Of a stretch of DNA of 64,000 nucleotides, positions 1 to 8,698 are shown in pieces. The stretch spans positions 9,778-73,777 of the forward strand of contig CAJUTE010000010.1 in NCBI GenBank assembly GCA_910589555.1, read 5' to 3'. Positions within the stretch are counted from its first letter, which is position 1. Every line of letters begins with the position of its first letter. The position numbers and the translations under genes were made by a program. This DNA comes from an uncultured Muribaculum sp. (GTDB lineage: Bacteria > Bacteroidota > Bacteroidia > Bacteroidales > Muribaculaceae). The notes below the pieces were generated by a model. It had not been told where the DNA came from. It saw only the letters and a list, made by a program, of their open reading frames with translations, and made no database searches.

Positions 1-1
1 G

Positions 2-1003
2 CCCTTATCTCTGAGTTGGGAGATTGACCTTTTCGGCAAACTGCGTAATGCCCAAAAGGAGCAACAGATGCTGTTGCTGCGCCAGCAAGCTTATGCACAA
101 CTCGTTCAGTCGGAACTCATCGCGTCAATCGCCAACAGCTACTACTCGCTTCTGATGCTCGACAGCCAGATTGAAATCAGCAATCAAGCAATCGAGGTAT
201 GGCGTGAGCAAGTACGCACAATGGAACTACAGTTGAAGGTAGGTGAATTACGCGAAAACGCATTGAGCCAAGCCAAAGCCAATCTCGAAGGGCTTCGTGC
301 CACACACAATACACTTATACGACAACAGCGCGAAACCGAAAATTCAATCTGCACTCTATTAGGTGTCACTCACCGGTCCATAGACCGCTCCAATCTTGAT
401 GCTCAAAATATTCCGTCAGATATAACCGTAGGGATTCCTCTCATACTTCTCTCCCGCCGTCCGGATGTGGTTCATGCCGAAATGGATTTGGCGGCAGCCT
501 ACTACTCGACCAACCAATCCCGCACAGCTTTCTACCCGTCGCTCACCATCGGCGGTTCTGCGGGATGGACCAATTCCCTGGGGCAAGCTATCAGCAATCC
601 CGGAGGGTGGATACTTTCTGCATTGGGCTCACTGACACAACCTATATTCCAACGAGGTAAACTCATCTCAAATCTGAGAATTTCTAAAGATGAGGAACAG
701 ATTGCACTGCTCAACTACAAGCAGTCGCTTCTGAATGCCGGTCAAGAGGTGAACGATGCGTTGTTTTCAATCGAATCGTATGGCGACAACTACGCATTCC
801 ACTCCTCCCAATGTGAGGCTCTTGAGAAAACTGTCAAATCAAACGAAATCCTGTTCCGGACGAGCAACGCCACATATCTCGAGCTTCTGGCATCACGTCA
901 GGATTTACTGAACTCCCGATTAAATCTTGTCTCCGACAAGGTCAATCAGCTCCAGTCGGTCGTTACGCTCTACAAAGCACTCGGAGGAGGAGCCGACATC
1001 TGA
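2..1003 (+). CDS. Outer-membrane efflux protein (TolC/NodT type), 5' end cut off
   Basis: Outer-membrane channel of a tripartite efflux pump, carrying substrates from the periplasm out of the cell. The gene is cut by the left window edge: the frame is already open at base 2, and the first visible residues include SWEIDLFGKLRN, the signature that lies in the middle of the first OEP repeat in this family. The ATG at 68 is therefore internal. About 333 residues are visible, with the second OEP repeat complete (SRRPDVVHAEMDLAAAYYS, then SLTQPIFQRGKLISN) and the usual LYKALGGG end. It is a paralogue of the complete protein at 60649-62028. Its pump and adaptor genes presumably lie to the left, outside the window. 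Family assignment is firm; the substrate is unknown. Confidence 0.93.
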   Translation, partial: PLSLSWEIDLFGKLRNAQKEQQMLLLRQQAYAQLVQSELIASIANSYYSLLMLDSQIEISNQAIEVWREQVRTMELQLKVGELRENALSQAKANLEGLRATHNTLIRQQRETENSICTLLGVTHRSIDRSNLDAQNIPSDITVGIPLILLSRRPDVVHAEMDLAAAYYSTNQSRTAFYPSLTIGGSAGWTNSLGQAISNPGGWILSALGSLTQPIFQRGKLISNLRISKDEEQIALLNYKQSLLNAGQEVNDALFSIESYGDNYAFHSSQCEALEKTVKSNEILFRTSNATYLELLASRQDLLNSRLNLVSDKVNQLQSVVTLYKALGGGADI

Positions 1004-1064
1004 CAATAAATGCGTGTGGGGTGGAAGAGGATTCTTTCAGAAACATTTCATCAAACAACATTTT

Positions 1065-1093
1065 CCGAGGGTCTCGCTTCGCTCGGCCCTCGG
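1065..1093 (+). terminator. GC-rich hairpin after the efflux gene
   Basis: CCGAGGG (1065-1071) pairs with CCCTCGG (1087-1093) around a short CG-rich loop, 61 bases after the efflux gene stop. There is no long T run after it, so it may be a transcription end or simply a repeat hairpin. Confidence 0.4.
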
Positions 1094-1168
1094 CTGCAGA
1101 TAGAGTAACCTTTTCAGGTTTGTAACTCCCTCATCACCATCAACCACGCACGGACAACGAGAGAGAGT

Positions 1169-1249
1169 GTGTGGGGATTGGACGGGATGGAACACCTCCG
1201 GTGTTCCCAGTGCGAGTAACGCGAGTATGGGAAGGACGCCGGAGGTGTT
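1169..1249. repeat. Dispersed repeat R1, copy a
   Basis: Contains the words GTGTGGGGATTGG and GGGATGGAACACC, which recur at 5754-5792 and 6100-6140. Inside it AACACCTCCGG (1191-1201) and CCGGAGGTGTT (1239-1249) form inverted arms. It sits just after the 3' end of the minus-strand DUF262 gene, so on that strand it could fold near the transcript end. Confidence 0.6.
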
Positions 1250-1264
1250 TATGGAGGGGAAGGA

Positions 1265-3868
1265 TTAACCTTTCAGGAGTTGTTGGAGTTTGGTGAAGAG
1301 GTGGGGTAAATAGGATTTGAGTTGGGCACTGTCGGTGATGTATTTGATGCGGGTATTGTCGGCGCTTTGCTCGAAGCCTTCCGCAATGAGGATGTCATTG
1401 AGGCGGTCAAGCAACTCGGATTTCTTGGGCGAGCCTTCTTGGGTGAACTCCAGCCTAAATCTTTTCAGACTCCAATCTTTATCAGGATCGGTTTCGGCAT
1501 AAATGGCAATGAAATGATTGCGGCGGTCTACTCTGTAGCCGTCAAAGTACATATAGGGGAGCTCGTCATTCACTTTCTGCTCGGCATAACCGATTTCGTC
1601 GAATGGCTCAGTCGGGCTATTTTCAAGTTCGCAGCACAATCCCCAGGTGTAGAGCTCGCAATGGTAGCCTGACAGGCGGGAGGAGCGCATCGGCAAGATT
1701 CCTTCGCAACCTTCGCGACCTTCGATTCCCCAGAAGAAAGAGATGAAGCCTTGCTCACAGTAACCGATTGCCGAAGGATGTTTGATCAAACAGTCACGCC
1801 ACTGCGATCCGGTAGATTTTCCAGCGAAAACGGCTTTCAGGGATTCATTAGGCTGAGAAGCGTCGAAAGCGGGATCGTCAAAAACGGCTTTCACGAAACC
1901 GCGCCGTTCTGTTGCCTCCTCATCCTTGTCAAGCCTGAGATGACGTTTCCATGAGAAATCACGTTTGACGTTATTCCGGGATGTTGCGGTGGAGAGCAGA
2001 TTGTAATGCTGATTATTTGACGGCAGATAGTCGCCCTTAAACAGCACCGCGCGTTCAAACCGATATCCCGCGTCATTGACTCTATCCTCATAGCTATTGG
2101 CAAACACAGCCTGAGCATCTTTTGAATACTTCACAAATTTGGCAAAATAGTCCACGTCAGCATCGTCGGTCCAGTCTGCCCCATTTTCATTTTTATAGAA
2201 TTCCCATATACCGGAAAATTCAAGTAAGAACCCGATCTGTCCGTTAAAGTATCCGTGGCGCTCCGCCTCAAGAATCTCTTTCAGCCATTTATCGCCATTA
2301 TCGCGCAGGATTATCGACGCTTTAATACGCTCCTCTTCCACAAGCCATGTGGGGAATCCTTCGATGGGATTACCCTCGGCAAGATGTTGCAGAATCGACG
2401 GCGCATAGTCGAGCATCCGGTGAATATTCCTAATCGCCGATGAGACTTCAGAAGCGCTGTCAATACGGTTATTATCGGCATTTGACAAATTATAAACCAC
2501 ACGCATCCATTGATTAATTCCGTCATCATTACCATATTTCAGAAGATACCCGAGACAGGCATAGAGCATCACACGGTCATTGTAATTCAAGTCCCTCGGA
2601 GCGAACAGGATTTTCTCCATCAACGAATGAAGCGGGAAACAGTGCCGGAAATCGGGGGAAAGGGATGATTGAGGCTTCCCGCCTGATGCCGCGAGCCGAT
2701 CCATAGCATCGATCAGGAACTCAGTGCTGTCGAGCGACAACGCATCGCCGTCACGCAAAGTGATGAACGAGAGCATCTCCCTGCCTGACTGATTGACAAG
2801 TAGCACAAACGCGGGATCGGTCTCCCCTTTTACCTGCGGATGACGTTCGATGTATTTCAGCGATAGCAGGGCGCTGATAAGATTTGCCATGCGATAGTCA
2901 CACATCTGCCCGCAGTCAAGCGATGAGTCAGTATCACCGTCGTTACGGTATGCCCATATCATATTGGTCCACGCCGAGTCTATGCGCTCGGCAAAATACT
3001 TGTCGAGCGGCAAGGATAGAGACGTGCCGCCGCTCAGGAGGCGATTGCGACATACCGATTTGCCTGACTTCCGAAGCTCCTCGCCGATATATTCCGAATA
3101 GCGCGCCTTGAAATTTTCGAAGTCGGTGAGCGGTTTGCCGCGAGAGTTCATCTTGATATACAGTTCATCAGATAGATGATAGCGGTCCAATTCCATAAAC
3201 ATGAATGTGATGACCGGCGACTTCAGGTCAAGGAGCTTGGGCAAGAAGTCGGCTCTGTCATGAAACAGGCTGTGTATTGCGTCAAGCATATTGAGCATTG
3301 ACATAATCGTGGGATCACGTTTCCATGATAGATGAAACCAATTTTTGTCAGCGATGATTTTTTGGGGAGTCGAGAATCGAGAGTCGAGAGTCGTGAGTTG
3401 AGAAGGTGGAGTTGGGGATTGGAAGTTGAGGTCGTGGAGCATGAGGGCGTCGCAGAATTCGCCGGAGCTGACACGGGTTTTATAGGTAAACCGGCAGTGT
3501 TGGCGTGACTCATCCAATAAAGCCTCGTCAAATCGCTGCCTCAGAGAGCTGTCGGGGGTGATGCGGCTGAGATACCAGTGCAGCAGGAACAATGTGGTGA
3601 GTCTCTGCTGACCATCCAAGGGGATAAAGGCATTGTCAGACACATTGCCGTAGATGAAATCGAGGTCTCTCCCGGGCACACCTTCATCAAGATAATTGTA
3701 CAACGCCTTAAGGAACTCAATCCTGATCTCCTTTACAGCTTCACGCCCTTGGGCATATTCGCGTTGCAACATGGGAATGACGATTCTGAAATCATTCTCC
3801 ACGAATAGTTTGAAAAATGAGGTTCTGTCGCCTTCTCCTGATATATTGTTCTTCTTCATGTCATTCAT
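1265..3868 (-). CDS. DUF262 (GmrS-like, ParB-fold) protein, long form
   Basis: An 867-residue protein with an N-terminal DUF262 domain, the nucleotide-binding ParB/sulfiredoxin-like fold found in GmrS-type modification-dependent restriction proteins. Visible motifs are QREYAQGRE near residue 36, the hallmark DGQQRLTTL at 85-93, and the IKMNSRGKPLTDFENFKA stretch near 238-255. No DIEH-type HNH motif of DUF1524 is seen, so the long C-terminal half is of unknown function. Residues 156-167 are encoded by a 7-base tandem repeat (3368-3402), which looks like an insertion into the domain. The start ATG overlaps the end of the partner DUF262 gene by 8 bases, indicating translational coupling. By family and pairing it is probably part of a defence or restriction-like system; no activity is proven. 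Confidence 0.85.
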   Translation of the reverse strand: MNDMKKNNISGEGDRTSFFKLFVENDFRIVIPMLQREYAQGREAVKEIRIEFLKALYNYLDEGVPGRDLDFIYGNVSDNAFIPLDGQQRLTTLFLLHWYLSRITPDSSLRQRFDEALLDESRQHCRFTYKTRVSSGEFCDALMLHDLNFQSPTPPSQLTTLDSRFSTPQKIIADKNWFHLSWKRDPTIMSMLNMLDAIHSLFHDRADFLPKLLDLKSPVITFMFMELDRYHLSDELYIKMNSRGKPLTDFENFKARYSEYIGEELRKSGKSVCRNRLLSGGTSLSLPLDKYFAERIDSAWTNMIWAYRNDGDTDSSLDCGQMCDYRMANLISALLSLKYIERHPQVKGETDPAFVLLVNQSGREMLSFITLRDGDALSLDSTEFLIDAMDRLAASGGKPQSSLSPDFRHCFPLHSLMEKILFAPRDLNYNDRVMLYACLGYLLKYGNDDGINQWMRVVYNLSNADNNRIDSASEVSSAIRNIHRMLDYAPSILQHLAEGNPIEGFPTWLVEEERIKASIILRDNGDKWLKEILEAERHGYFNGQIGFLLEFSGIWEFYKNENGADWTDDADVDYFAKFVKYSKDAQAVFANSYEDRVNDAGYRFERAVLFKGDYLPSNNQHYNLLSTATSRNNVKRDFSWKRHLRLDKDEEATERRGFVKAVFDDPAFDASQPNESLKAVFAGKSTGSQWRDCLIKHPSAIGYCEQGFISFFWGIEGREGCEGILPMRSSRLSGYHCELYTWGLCCELENSPTEPFDEIGYAEQKVNDELPYMYFDGYRVDRRNHFIAIYAETDPDKDWSLKRFRLEFTQEGSPKKSELLDRLNDILIAEGFEQSADNTRIKYITDSAQLKSYLPHLFTKLQQLLKG
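3368..3402. repeat. Heptanucleotide tandem repeat inside the DUF262 gene
   Basis: Five 7-base units read on the plus strand: AGTCGAG, AATCGAG, AGTCGAG, AGTCGTG, AGTTGAG. The unit length is not a multiple of three, so loss or gain of one unit would shift the frame of the 867-residue protein. In the present copy number the frame is open. Confidence 0.85.
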
Positions 3869-5678
3869 GATTTTCCGGTATAATGTAATCGTTGATAGTT
3901 TTCTCTATGGCATCACGATAATGATTGCCATCCTCCTCGGTCCAGTTCTCAAGGCTGTTCACTCTCGGAGAATAGTATTTAAGAAACAGATTTTTTGTTG
4001 CGATAGGCACGAAAACACCATTGCTGTCATTCTCGATTATGCGCTTTCGTTTAATGGGGAAAAACGCATTGCCATAGCTGCGATTGGTGGCATAGTCCAG
4101 TAGAGCCAAGTTGGAGATGTTGTCCTTATCAGGGATTGAGGCATCCTCCTCGTTGAAACGCTTTTGGAATTTTGAAAACAGATCAGAAGCAGCATCTTTA
4201 TCGGGTTTATCGCTTTTATAAAGAGAGGCTACCGCAAGCAAATCATTCTCCAATCCGGTATCGTAACCGGCACCACGGACAGTCTCTTCAAGCGCGTCAG
4301 GAGTAAAAGCGCTTAAATAGAATTCCAAGATATCCTTACACCACATTGAGATTCCTGATTTTTCCAATGTGCGGTCGGTCTGCGAGCACACGTGCTCAAT
4401 GTCCCATTTTTCAGTTTTAAAGCGATTGAACGGGAAGCGCATATCGGAATTGTCTTTTTGCAGCACGGTCAATATATTGAACAATAACAGCACCTTCTTC
4501 ACCTCGGAACGGGAATCGTAGGACAATTCAGGGATTTTAATGCCGCTTACAGTTTTGCTGACTTTCGACCGCAGATACAAATGGCGGAACTGAGTCTTGT
4601 CGCACCTGCTCCACTCATCCATCAATTCCTCGATCTTGACGCCTTGTTCGAGGAGGTACCCTATTATATGGTATAGTTCCCGATCCATGTACCACTCGTT
4701 CAAGAGGTTGTAATGCTGCTTGACTTTGAGCCAAACTTTTTCAGCTCCATCCGAAGCGATGAGTTGCTGAAATATGTCAAAGGTGTGGTATTTGCGGCTT
4801 TTTTGAGTGCGACCGCTGATTATGTCAAAAATGAATTCTATGCGGCTTGAATATTTCAGAGGGTTGTTGCTGCGATTGAGGAAATGCCAGAAGCTTTCGT
4901 CATGAAGATGTTGCTCGATCAAGTTCCATTCAGTCGAGAGATTTATTTTCCTTAATTCCGCATCGGAATCGCCGAAGTTTCCCCGGCTTAAAAACAGAGC
5001 TTTAACGAGTTCGGCATCGGTGAGCGGTATTTTGCCGATGTTCAGGCGGGTAAATATATCGACAGACGATGAGGTTTCATCCTCAGCGACCTCATACCAT
5101 ATCACTCTTATATTGTTGGCTTTGTCGATTGTGACACCGTTGTTCTCAACCCTCTTCATCTTCAGCAACGCGTCGAGCATATCCCTCCGCAAAGAGTCAT
5201 CAGCCATTCTTTCAAACCATGAGACAATCGTCAGATAAGCCTCATTCATGAAATGGAAATCGATATAAACGTCGGCACTTACTTTGGGACTCTTTATATT
5301 TGCCAGAAACTCTCGGGATTCCGGTCTTGTCTCATACTCGATGCCATACAGCCGGAAACTCGGATAATTATACTTTATACCATCACCAAAGTATTGCAGG
5401 AGGAGATTTAGGGTGGTGAGACGCTGTTGTCCGTCAATGACCTCATATCGGTTTTCGGCGATTTTACGCACTACTACGGGCTGCAAGCAATAAAACTCGC
5501 CTTCCTTTTTGTCCCTCTTTATGAATTCGGCAAAGTCATCGAGCAATCGCTCTACCTCAACAGGCGACCAGCGGTAACCGCGCTGGTAGTCCTTTATGAT
5601 GAAATCCATGCCGGAGAGCTCGGAGAGTGTTTTGAGCTCCAGCCGGTTTGTGCCTGTCAACTGTTTTTGTTCTGTCAT
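3861..5678 (-). CDS. DUF262-DUF1524 (GmrSD-type) protein
   Basis: A 605-residue protein combining both halves of GmrSD-type enzymes. The N-terminal DUF262 domain shows YQRGYRW at 31-37, DGQQRLTTL at 82-90 and FTRLNIGKIPLTDAE near 209-223. The C-terminal DUF1524 domain, an HNH-like nuclease fold, shows WDIEHV at 425-430 and NISNLALLDYATNRSYGN near 520-537. GmrSD proteins cleave glucosylated or hydroxymethylated phage DNA using NTP, so a role against modified phage DNA is a reasonable inference; the substrate here is unknown. It is the upstream gene of a coupled pair with the 867-residue DUF262 protein. No TAnnTTTG promoter is visible directly upstream, where repeats R1 and R2 lie; transcription may come from the KAP gene further upstream. 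Confidence 0.88.
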   Translation of the reverse strand: MTEQKQLTGTNRLELKTLSELSGMDFIIKDYQRGYRWSPVEVERLLDDFAEFIKRDKKEGEFYCLQPVVVRKIAENRYEVIDGQQRLTTLNLLLQYFGDGIKYNYPSFRLYGIEYETRPESREFLANIKSPKVSADVYIDFHFMNEAYLTIVSWFERMADDSLRRDMLDALLKMKRVENNGVTIDKANNIRVIWYEVAEDETSSSVDIFTRLNIGKIPLTDAELVKALFLSRGNFGDSDAELRKINLSTEWNLIEQHLHDESFWHFLNRSNNPLKYSSRIEFIFDIISGRTQKSRKYHTFDIFQQLIASDGAEKVWLKVKQHYNLLNEWYMDRELYHIIGYLLEQGVKIEELMDEWSRCDKTQFRHLYLRSKVSKTVSGIKIPELSYDSRSEVKKVLLLFNILTVLQKDNSDMRFPFNRFKTEKWDIEHVCSQTDRTLEKSGISMWCKDILEFYLSAFTPDALEETVRGAGYDTGLENDLLAVASLYKSDKPDKDAASDLFSKFQKRFNEEDASIPDKDNISNLALLDYATNRSYGNAFFPIKRKRIIENDSNGVFVPIATKNLFLKYYSPRVNSLENWTEEDGNHYRDAIEKTINDYIIPENHE

Positions 5679-5697
5679 TTTGTTATGTTTTTATGTG

Positions 5698-5792
5698 TAT
5701 CGCTTCTTCGAAGCTCAGGTTGTTGGGGTTTCTGTAGCCCCCACACTCGCTCGTGTGGGGGTTGGGCAGGATGGAACACCGGAGGTGTTCCC
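5698..5792. repeat. Dispersed repeat R1, copy b
   Basis: Begins TATCGCTTCTTCGAAGCTCAG, includes the hairpin CCCCCACAC/GTGTGGGGG and ends in GGGCAGGATGGAACACCGG. A second copy lies 343 bases further on (6041-6140) in the same orientation. Confidence 0.75.
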
Positions 5793-5822
5793 GGCACGAG
5801 CGACCTCCTTTTCGGGGATGGT

Positions 5823-6003
5823 CAGGGGCACTCTTTGCAGAGTGCATTCCGGGGTGCAAGTCTCCGGGCACAGGTCGCCTGCGGCTCCCTGTACCCGGCT
5901 AACCGTAAGCATCGCCTTTCAGGCGGTTATGAGCGCTTCAGGAGAGATGATTCTCTGCAAGCAGAGCGGCTAAAGCCGATAACGCTTCGCTCGGTGCCCG
6001 GAT
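5823..6003. repeat. Dispersed repeat R2, copy a
   Basis: Contains the hairpin GCACTCT-TTGC-AGAGTGC (5828-5845), then TCCGGGCACAGGTCGCCTG and GCCTTTCAGGCGG. It matches the reverse complement of 54935-55045. The open frame across it is not a gene. Together with R1 copies b and c it fills most of the 500-base gap between the DUF262 pair and the KAP gene; no other gene is seen there. Confidence 0.75.
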
Positions 6004-6040
6004 AGCGATGGATTTACCCTTCTGGTTTTTATCATCAACA

Positions 6041-6140
6041 TATCGCTTCTTCGAAGCTCAGGCGTGTATAGTTCCTTAGCCACCACACTTGCGTTGCTCG
6101 TGTGGAGGATGGGCAGGATGGAACACCGGAGGTGTGCCCC
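6041..6140. repeat. Dispersed repeat R1, copy c
   Basis: Same start word TATCGCTTCTTCGAAGCTCAG and end word GGGCAGGATGGAACACCGG as copy b, with a diverged middle. It lies just after the stop codon of the minus-strand KAP gene. Confidence 0.75.
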
Positions 6141-6178
6141 GCTATTTCGGGTTTATGCGGATGCGATGTATCGCGTCC

Positions 6179-8146
6179 CTACTGCCAGTCCTTCATTGAT
6201 TTGCGGAAGTCGTAATTGGCGATGAGGAGGTTGGTGATGGTGTCGATCACTTTGCGTTCTTCAAAGTGAGATGGCTTTTTCAGTTCAATCCAGTATTCGG
6301 GATTGTTGGTGATTTCGCCTGACATCCATCCCATTTTGTGGATGTAACGCAATTCGTCGGTAAACGAGGCAAAGTAGGTGGAATGTCCATCGTAGGTGCG
6401 TCCTTTAAGGTAATATTCTGATTTAAGGAGAGGAGCAAGCACTGAATCAAAGCCAGTCAAAGAAGATGCCAACCGCTCATCGGTCATGATTTCATCGAAT
6501 GACATATTCTTCATTCTTTCCGGTCTTGCGATGTGGAAATCCATCCACAGCTTCAACGAGATTTCATTATTTGAATTTATCGACGGAGTAAAGGTGACGT
6601 CAAAGCTTGTGTCATCATCAATCCACATATATATGCCTCCATTGCCGGTGTTTCGCTTCAACTTATATCGTGTGATATCGGGACGAAGAGCATTGAGGCG
6701 TTTAATCATATTGCCATACAATTTATAGATAAGATCCTTCTGGTCAAAATCCTCAGCCTTAAAAGAGGCATTGACACCGGTCACTGATGATTTGTCGAGC
6801 ACTTGCTTCAGTTTTAATCCTATCGTTTCAGGATTTGCTTCGTTCGATTGCCCCATAATTTTTATAATCATTAAAAATAACGACATTATGTCAGGCATGT
6901 GTTGAGTGAGATACTTGTCGGTGGCACACGCCGCCTCAAGAACATCGTCCCACTCCTTGAATTCAGGATTGTCGGCGTTGACGCTGATTCCTTCTTTATG
7001 CACGAATTCCTTGTCCCACAGCATGAATGCAGGTCGATGCACAAGCAACCGATATATCCGGGGATAGCATATCTGAATTGCGACAACGATGAAGTTCAAG
7101 AGTTTTTCGTCAATCGTCGGCACCTCTTTTTGAGAAGCTCCGCACTGAGCGATGCAATCGAGCAATGAAAGCGTGTTGATCAATCGCTTTATGGATCGTG
7201 GATTTTTACCGACAGATGATTCAACCACCGCCGAAAAACGGGTTATGACATTGGGGTCGGATGCGTCAAAATCATTCAGATAACCGATATCAACCAACGC
7301 TTTCAGGACAAAGTCCATAGGACGATAACTGCTCACCGGCAGAGAGAAAGGCACCTGGATAATCTTATCGAAAAATGAACGGAATTCCCTTTCGTTTTTA
7401 TCGGTGAGTTTGCCGAATTTAGGTTCAAGCCCCTTGACCACCACGTCATAGTCAATGGCAAGAACAAATATGCAATTGTCAAGAGTGAACACATTTTTCA
7501 GCAGTTCAAGAATCTCCACAGCGACAGGCGGATTAAGTCGGTCAAGATCGTCGACAAACACTATCACGCCTCGCTTTCCATCAGCTTCAATACGCCGCTG
7601 TATGGCTCGTTCAAGCTCGATTTTGAGTTCCGACAAAGATGCGGTATCGTTTTCGTCAGATCCAAATGGAAAATCCGATGGAGCCAGCATTTCAATACCT
7701 ACTCCGGCTAACGGACCAGCACCTTTTGCCACCTCCCTTAAGCCTCGATATAAGATATTTCCGGCACCTCGCATAAACTTTTTGAACGTCTTTTTAGTGT
7801 CAGAATCATCTTTCGTTAATTTTTGCACAAGTCTGGCAAGAATTCTATAGACTGTAAATTCGGGCGTAGACATCATAGAATATTCCCATGTGTTTATGCT
7901 GACACCGATAAAGGACGCGTTATCTCCGATACAAAGGCTACGCTCCAAGCGGGTCATCATGGAGGTTTTTCCGCTACCCCACTCACCTTGCAGGGCAATT
8001 GTAATTGGGGCAGATGAGTTTTCTATGAATCTAATAAGTCCATTTACATAGCGTTCGGTTCCGAAGTCATTTTCCATCTCCTTGAAAGGCATATCGGACA
8101 ATGAGGTTTTTCCGGGTTGTTTCATATAGTTTCCGGGTTGTTTCAT
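6179..8146 (-). CDS. KAP-family P-loop NTPase
   Basis: A KAP-type ATPase of about 655 residues from the chosen start. Walker A is GEWGSGKTS (54-62), Walker B is VIVFVDDLDR (194-203), followed by the sensor-like stretch CIFVLAIDYDVV. No clear membrane segment interrupts the NTPase, unlike many KAP proteins. The open frame runs on to a TTG at 8269, but the family-like sequence begins only near DFGTERY, so I place the start at the first of two repeated ATGs (8146 or 8125). The codons between are a perfect 21-base tandem duplication. A TAnnTTTG promoter word lies at 8462-8469. KAP NTPases occur in plasmid-borne phage exclusion (PifA) and in other defence settings. Neighbouring DUF262 genes on the same strand suggest a shared defence role, which is inference. 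Confidence 0.85.
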   Translation of the reverse strand: MKQPGNYMKQPGKTSLSDMPFKEMENDFGTERYVNGLIRFIENSSAPITIALQGEWGSGKTSMMTRLERSLCIGDNASFIGVSINTWEYSMMSTPEFTVYRILARLVQKLTKDDSDTKKTFKKFMRGAGNILYRGLREVAKGAGPLAGVGIEMLAPSDFPFGSDENDTASLSELKIELERAIQRRIEADGKRGVIVFVDDLDRLNPPVAVEILELLKNVFTLDNCIFVLAIDYDVVVKGLEPKFGKLTDKNEREFRSFFDKIIQVPFSLPVSSYRPMDFVLKALVDIGYLNDFDASDPNVITRFSAVVESSVGKNPRSIKRLINTLSLLDCIAQCGASQKEVPTIDEKLLNFIVVAIQICYPRIYRLLVHRPAFMLWDKEFVHKEGISVNADNPEFKEWDDVLEAACATDKYLTQHMPDIMSLFLMIIKIMGQSNEANPETIGLKLKQVLDKSSVTGVNASFKAEDFDQKDLIYKLYGNMIKRLNALRPDITRYKLKRNTGNGGIYMWIDDDTSFDVTFTPSINSNNEISLKLWMDFHIARPERMKNMSFDEIMTDERLASSLTGFDSVLAPLLKSEYYLKGRTYDGHSTYFASFTDELRYIHKMGWMSGEITNNPEYWIELKKPSHFEERKVIDTITNLLIANYDFRKSMKDWQ

Positions 8147-8150
8147 ATAG
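8109..8150. repeat. Perfect 21-base tandem duplication at the KAP start region
   Basis: Two identical 21-base units, 8109-8129 and 8130-8150. Read on the minus strand each unit supplies an in-frame ATG followed by KQPG, so it duplicates a candidate start codon without shifting the frame. Confidence 0.9.
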
Positions 8151-8698
8151 CAGGTATTATTTGGTAGTGTATTATTTGTGTTTTTATTCTTCGGCTGTAT
8201 CAAAAAAGAGGACACAGCACTCTTTATCAGCATCTTTTCGGTTGGGCTCTGGTAAAGCCGTTGGGTCAAGAATTAGAAAAAGCAGCCTGTGCCCTCCGTT
8301 GGGAGGACGCACCAAGCAAACTTTGACCTCATTCTTCGACCCATTGTTAGATTTACCAGATTTAACCGAATCAAAATTTAGTCATTGCGCGTTAATGCAA
8401 ATCGTTATGTGTAATATCTTTCGTATGTCTGTTTCGTAATTACATATTATGGTTATTTCTGCAAAGATACGATTTTTTTCCATACTCGAAATATGCTACA
8501 CAACATATACACGGGGGCGCACAGGCTGCCGCTGTAAAGTTATAGCGGAGATGTATCAAAAAACAGCGCAAGAGGGTCAAGATGGCGCATGATTAAAAAA
8601 ATTATATAAATTGTGGATGGCTTAAACTTTTTTTCCCCGGATGTTGTTCTTAGAGTATAAAATGACAAACGAACATTTAAAAACTCAACTATTACTTA
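8151..8698. other. Intergenic region between the KAP gene and the LRR gene
   Basis: Holds the leader and promoter of the minus-strand KAP gene and the upstream region of the LRR gene. The word CTGTATCAAAAAAGAGG at 8196-8212 and the related GATGTATCAAAAAACAG at 8550-8566 look like worn ends of an insertion element, but no transposase frame is readable. No credible gene is seen. Confidence 0.5.
8462..8469 (-). promoter_or_regulatory. Promoter -7 word for the KAP gene
   Basis: TATCTTTG on the minus strand fits the Bacteroidetes TAnnTTTG -7 element. The -33 region is weak. A transcript from here would have a leader of about 300 bases before the chosen start. Confidence 0.5.

Noticed and set aside
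3368..3402. CRISPR-like array
   Set aside because: Units are 7 bases with no spacers; this is a simple tandem repeat, not a CRISPR.
5427..6005. 192-codon open frame on the plus strand
   Set aside because: It runs through the 5' part of the DUF262-DUF1524 gene in antisense and then through repeats R1 and R2.
8195..8566. Possible insertion-sequence ends (CTGTATCAAAAAA-type words)
   Set aside because: The two words are in the same orientation rather than inverted, and no transposase or target duplication can be read between them; kept only as a note in the intergenic entry.
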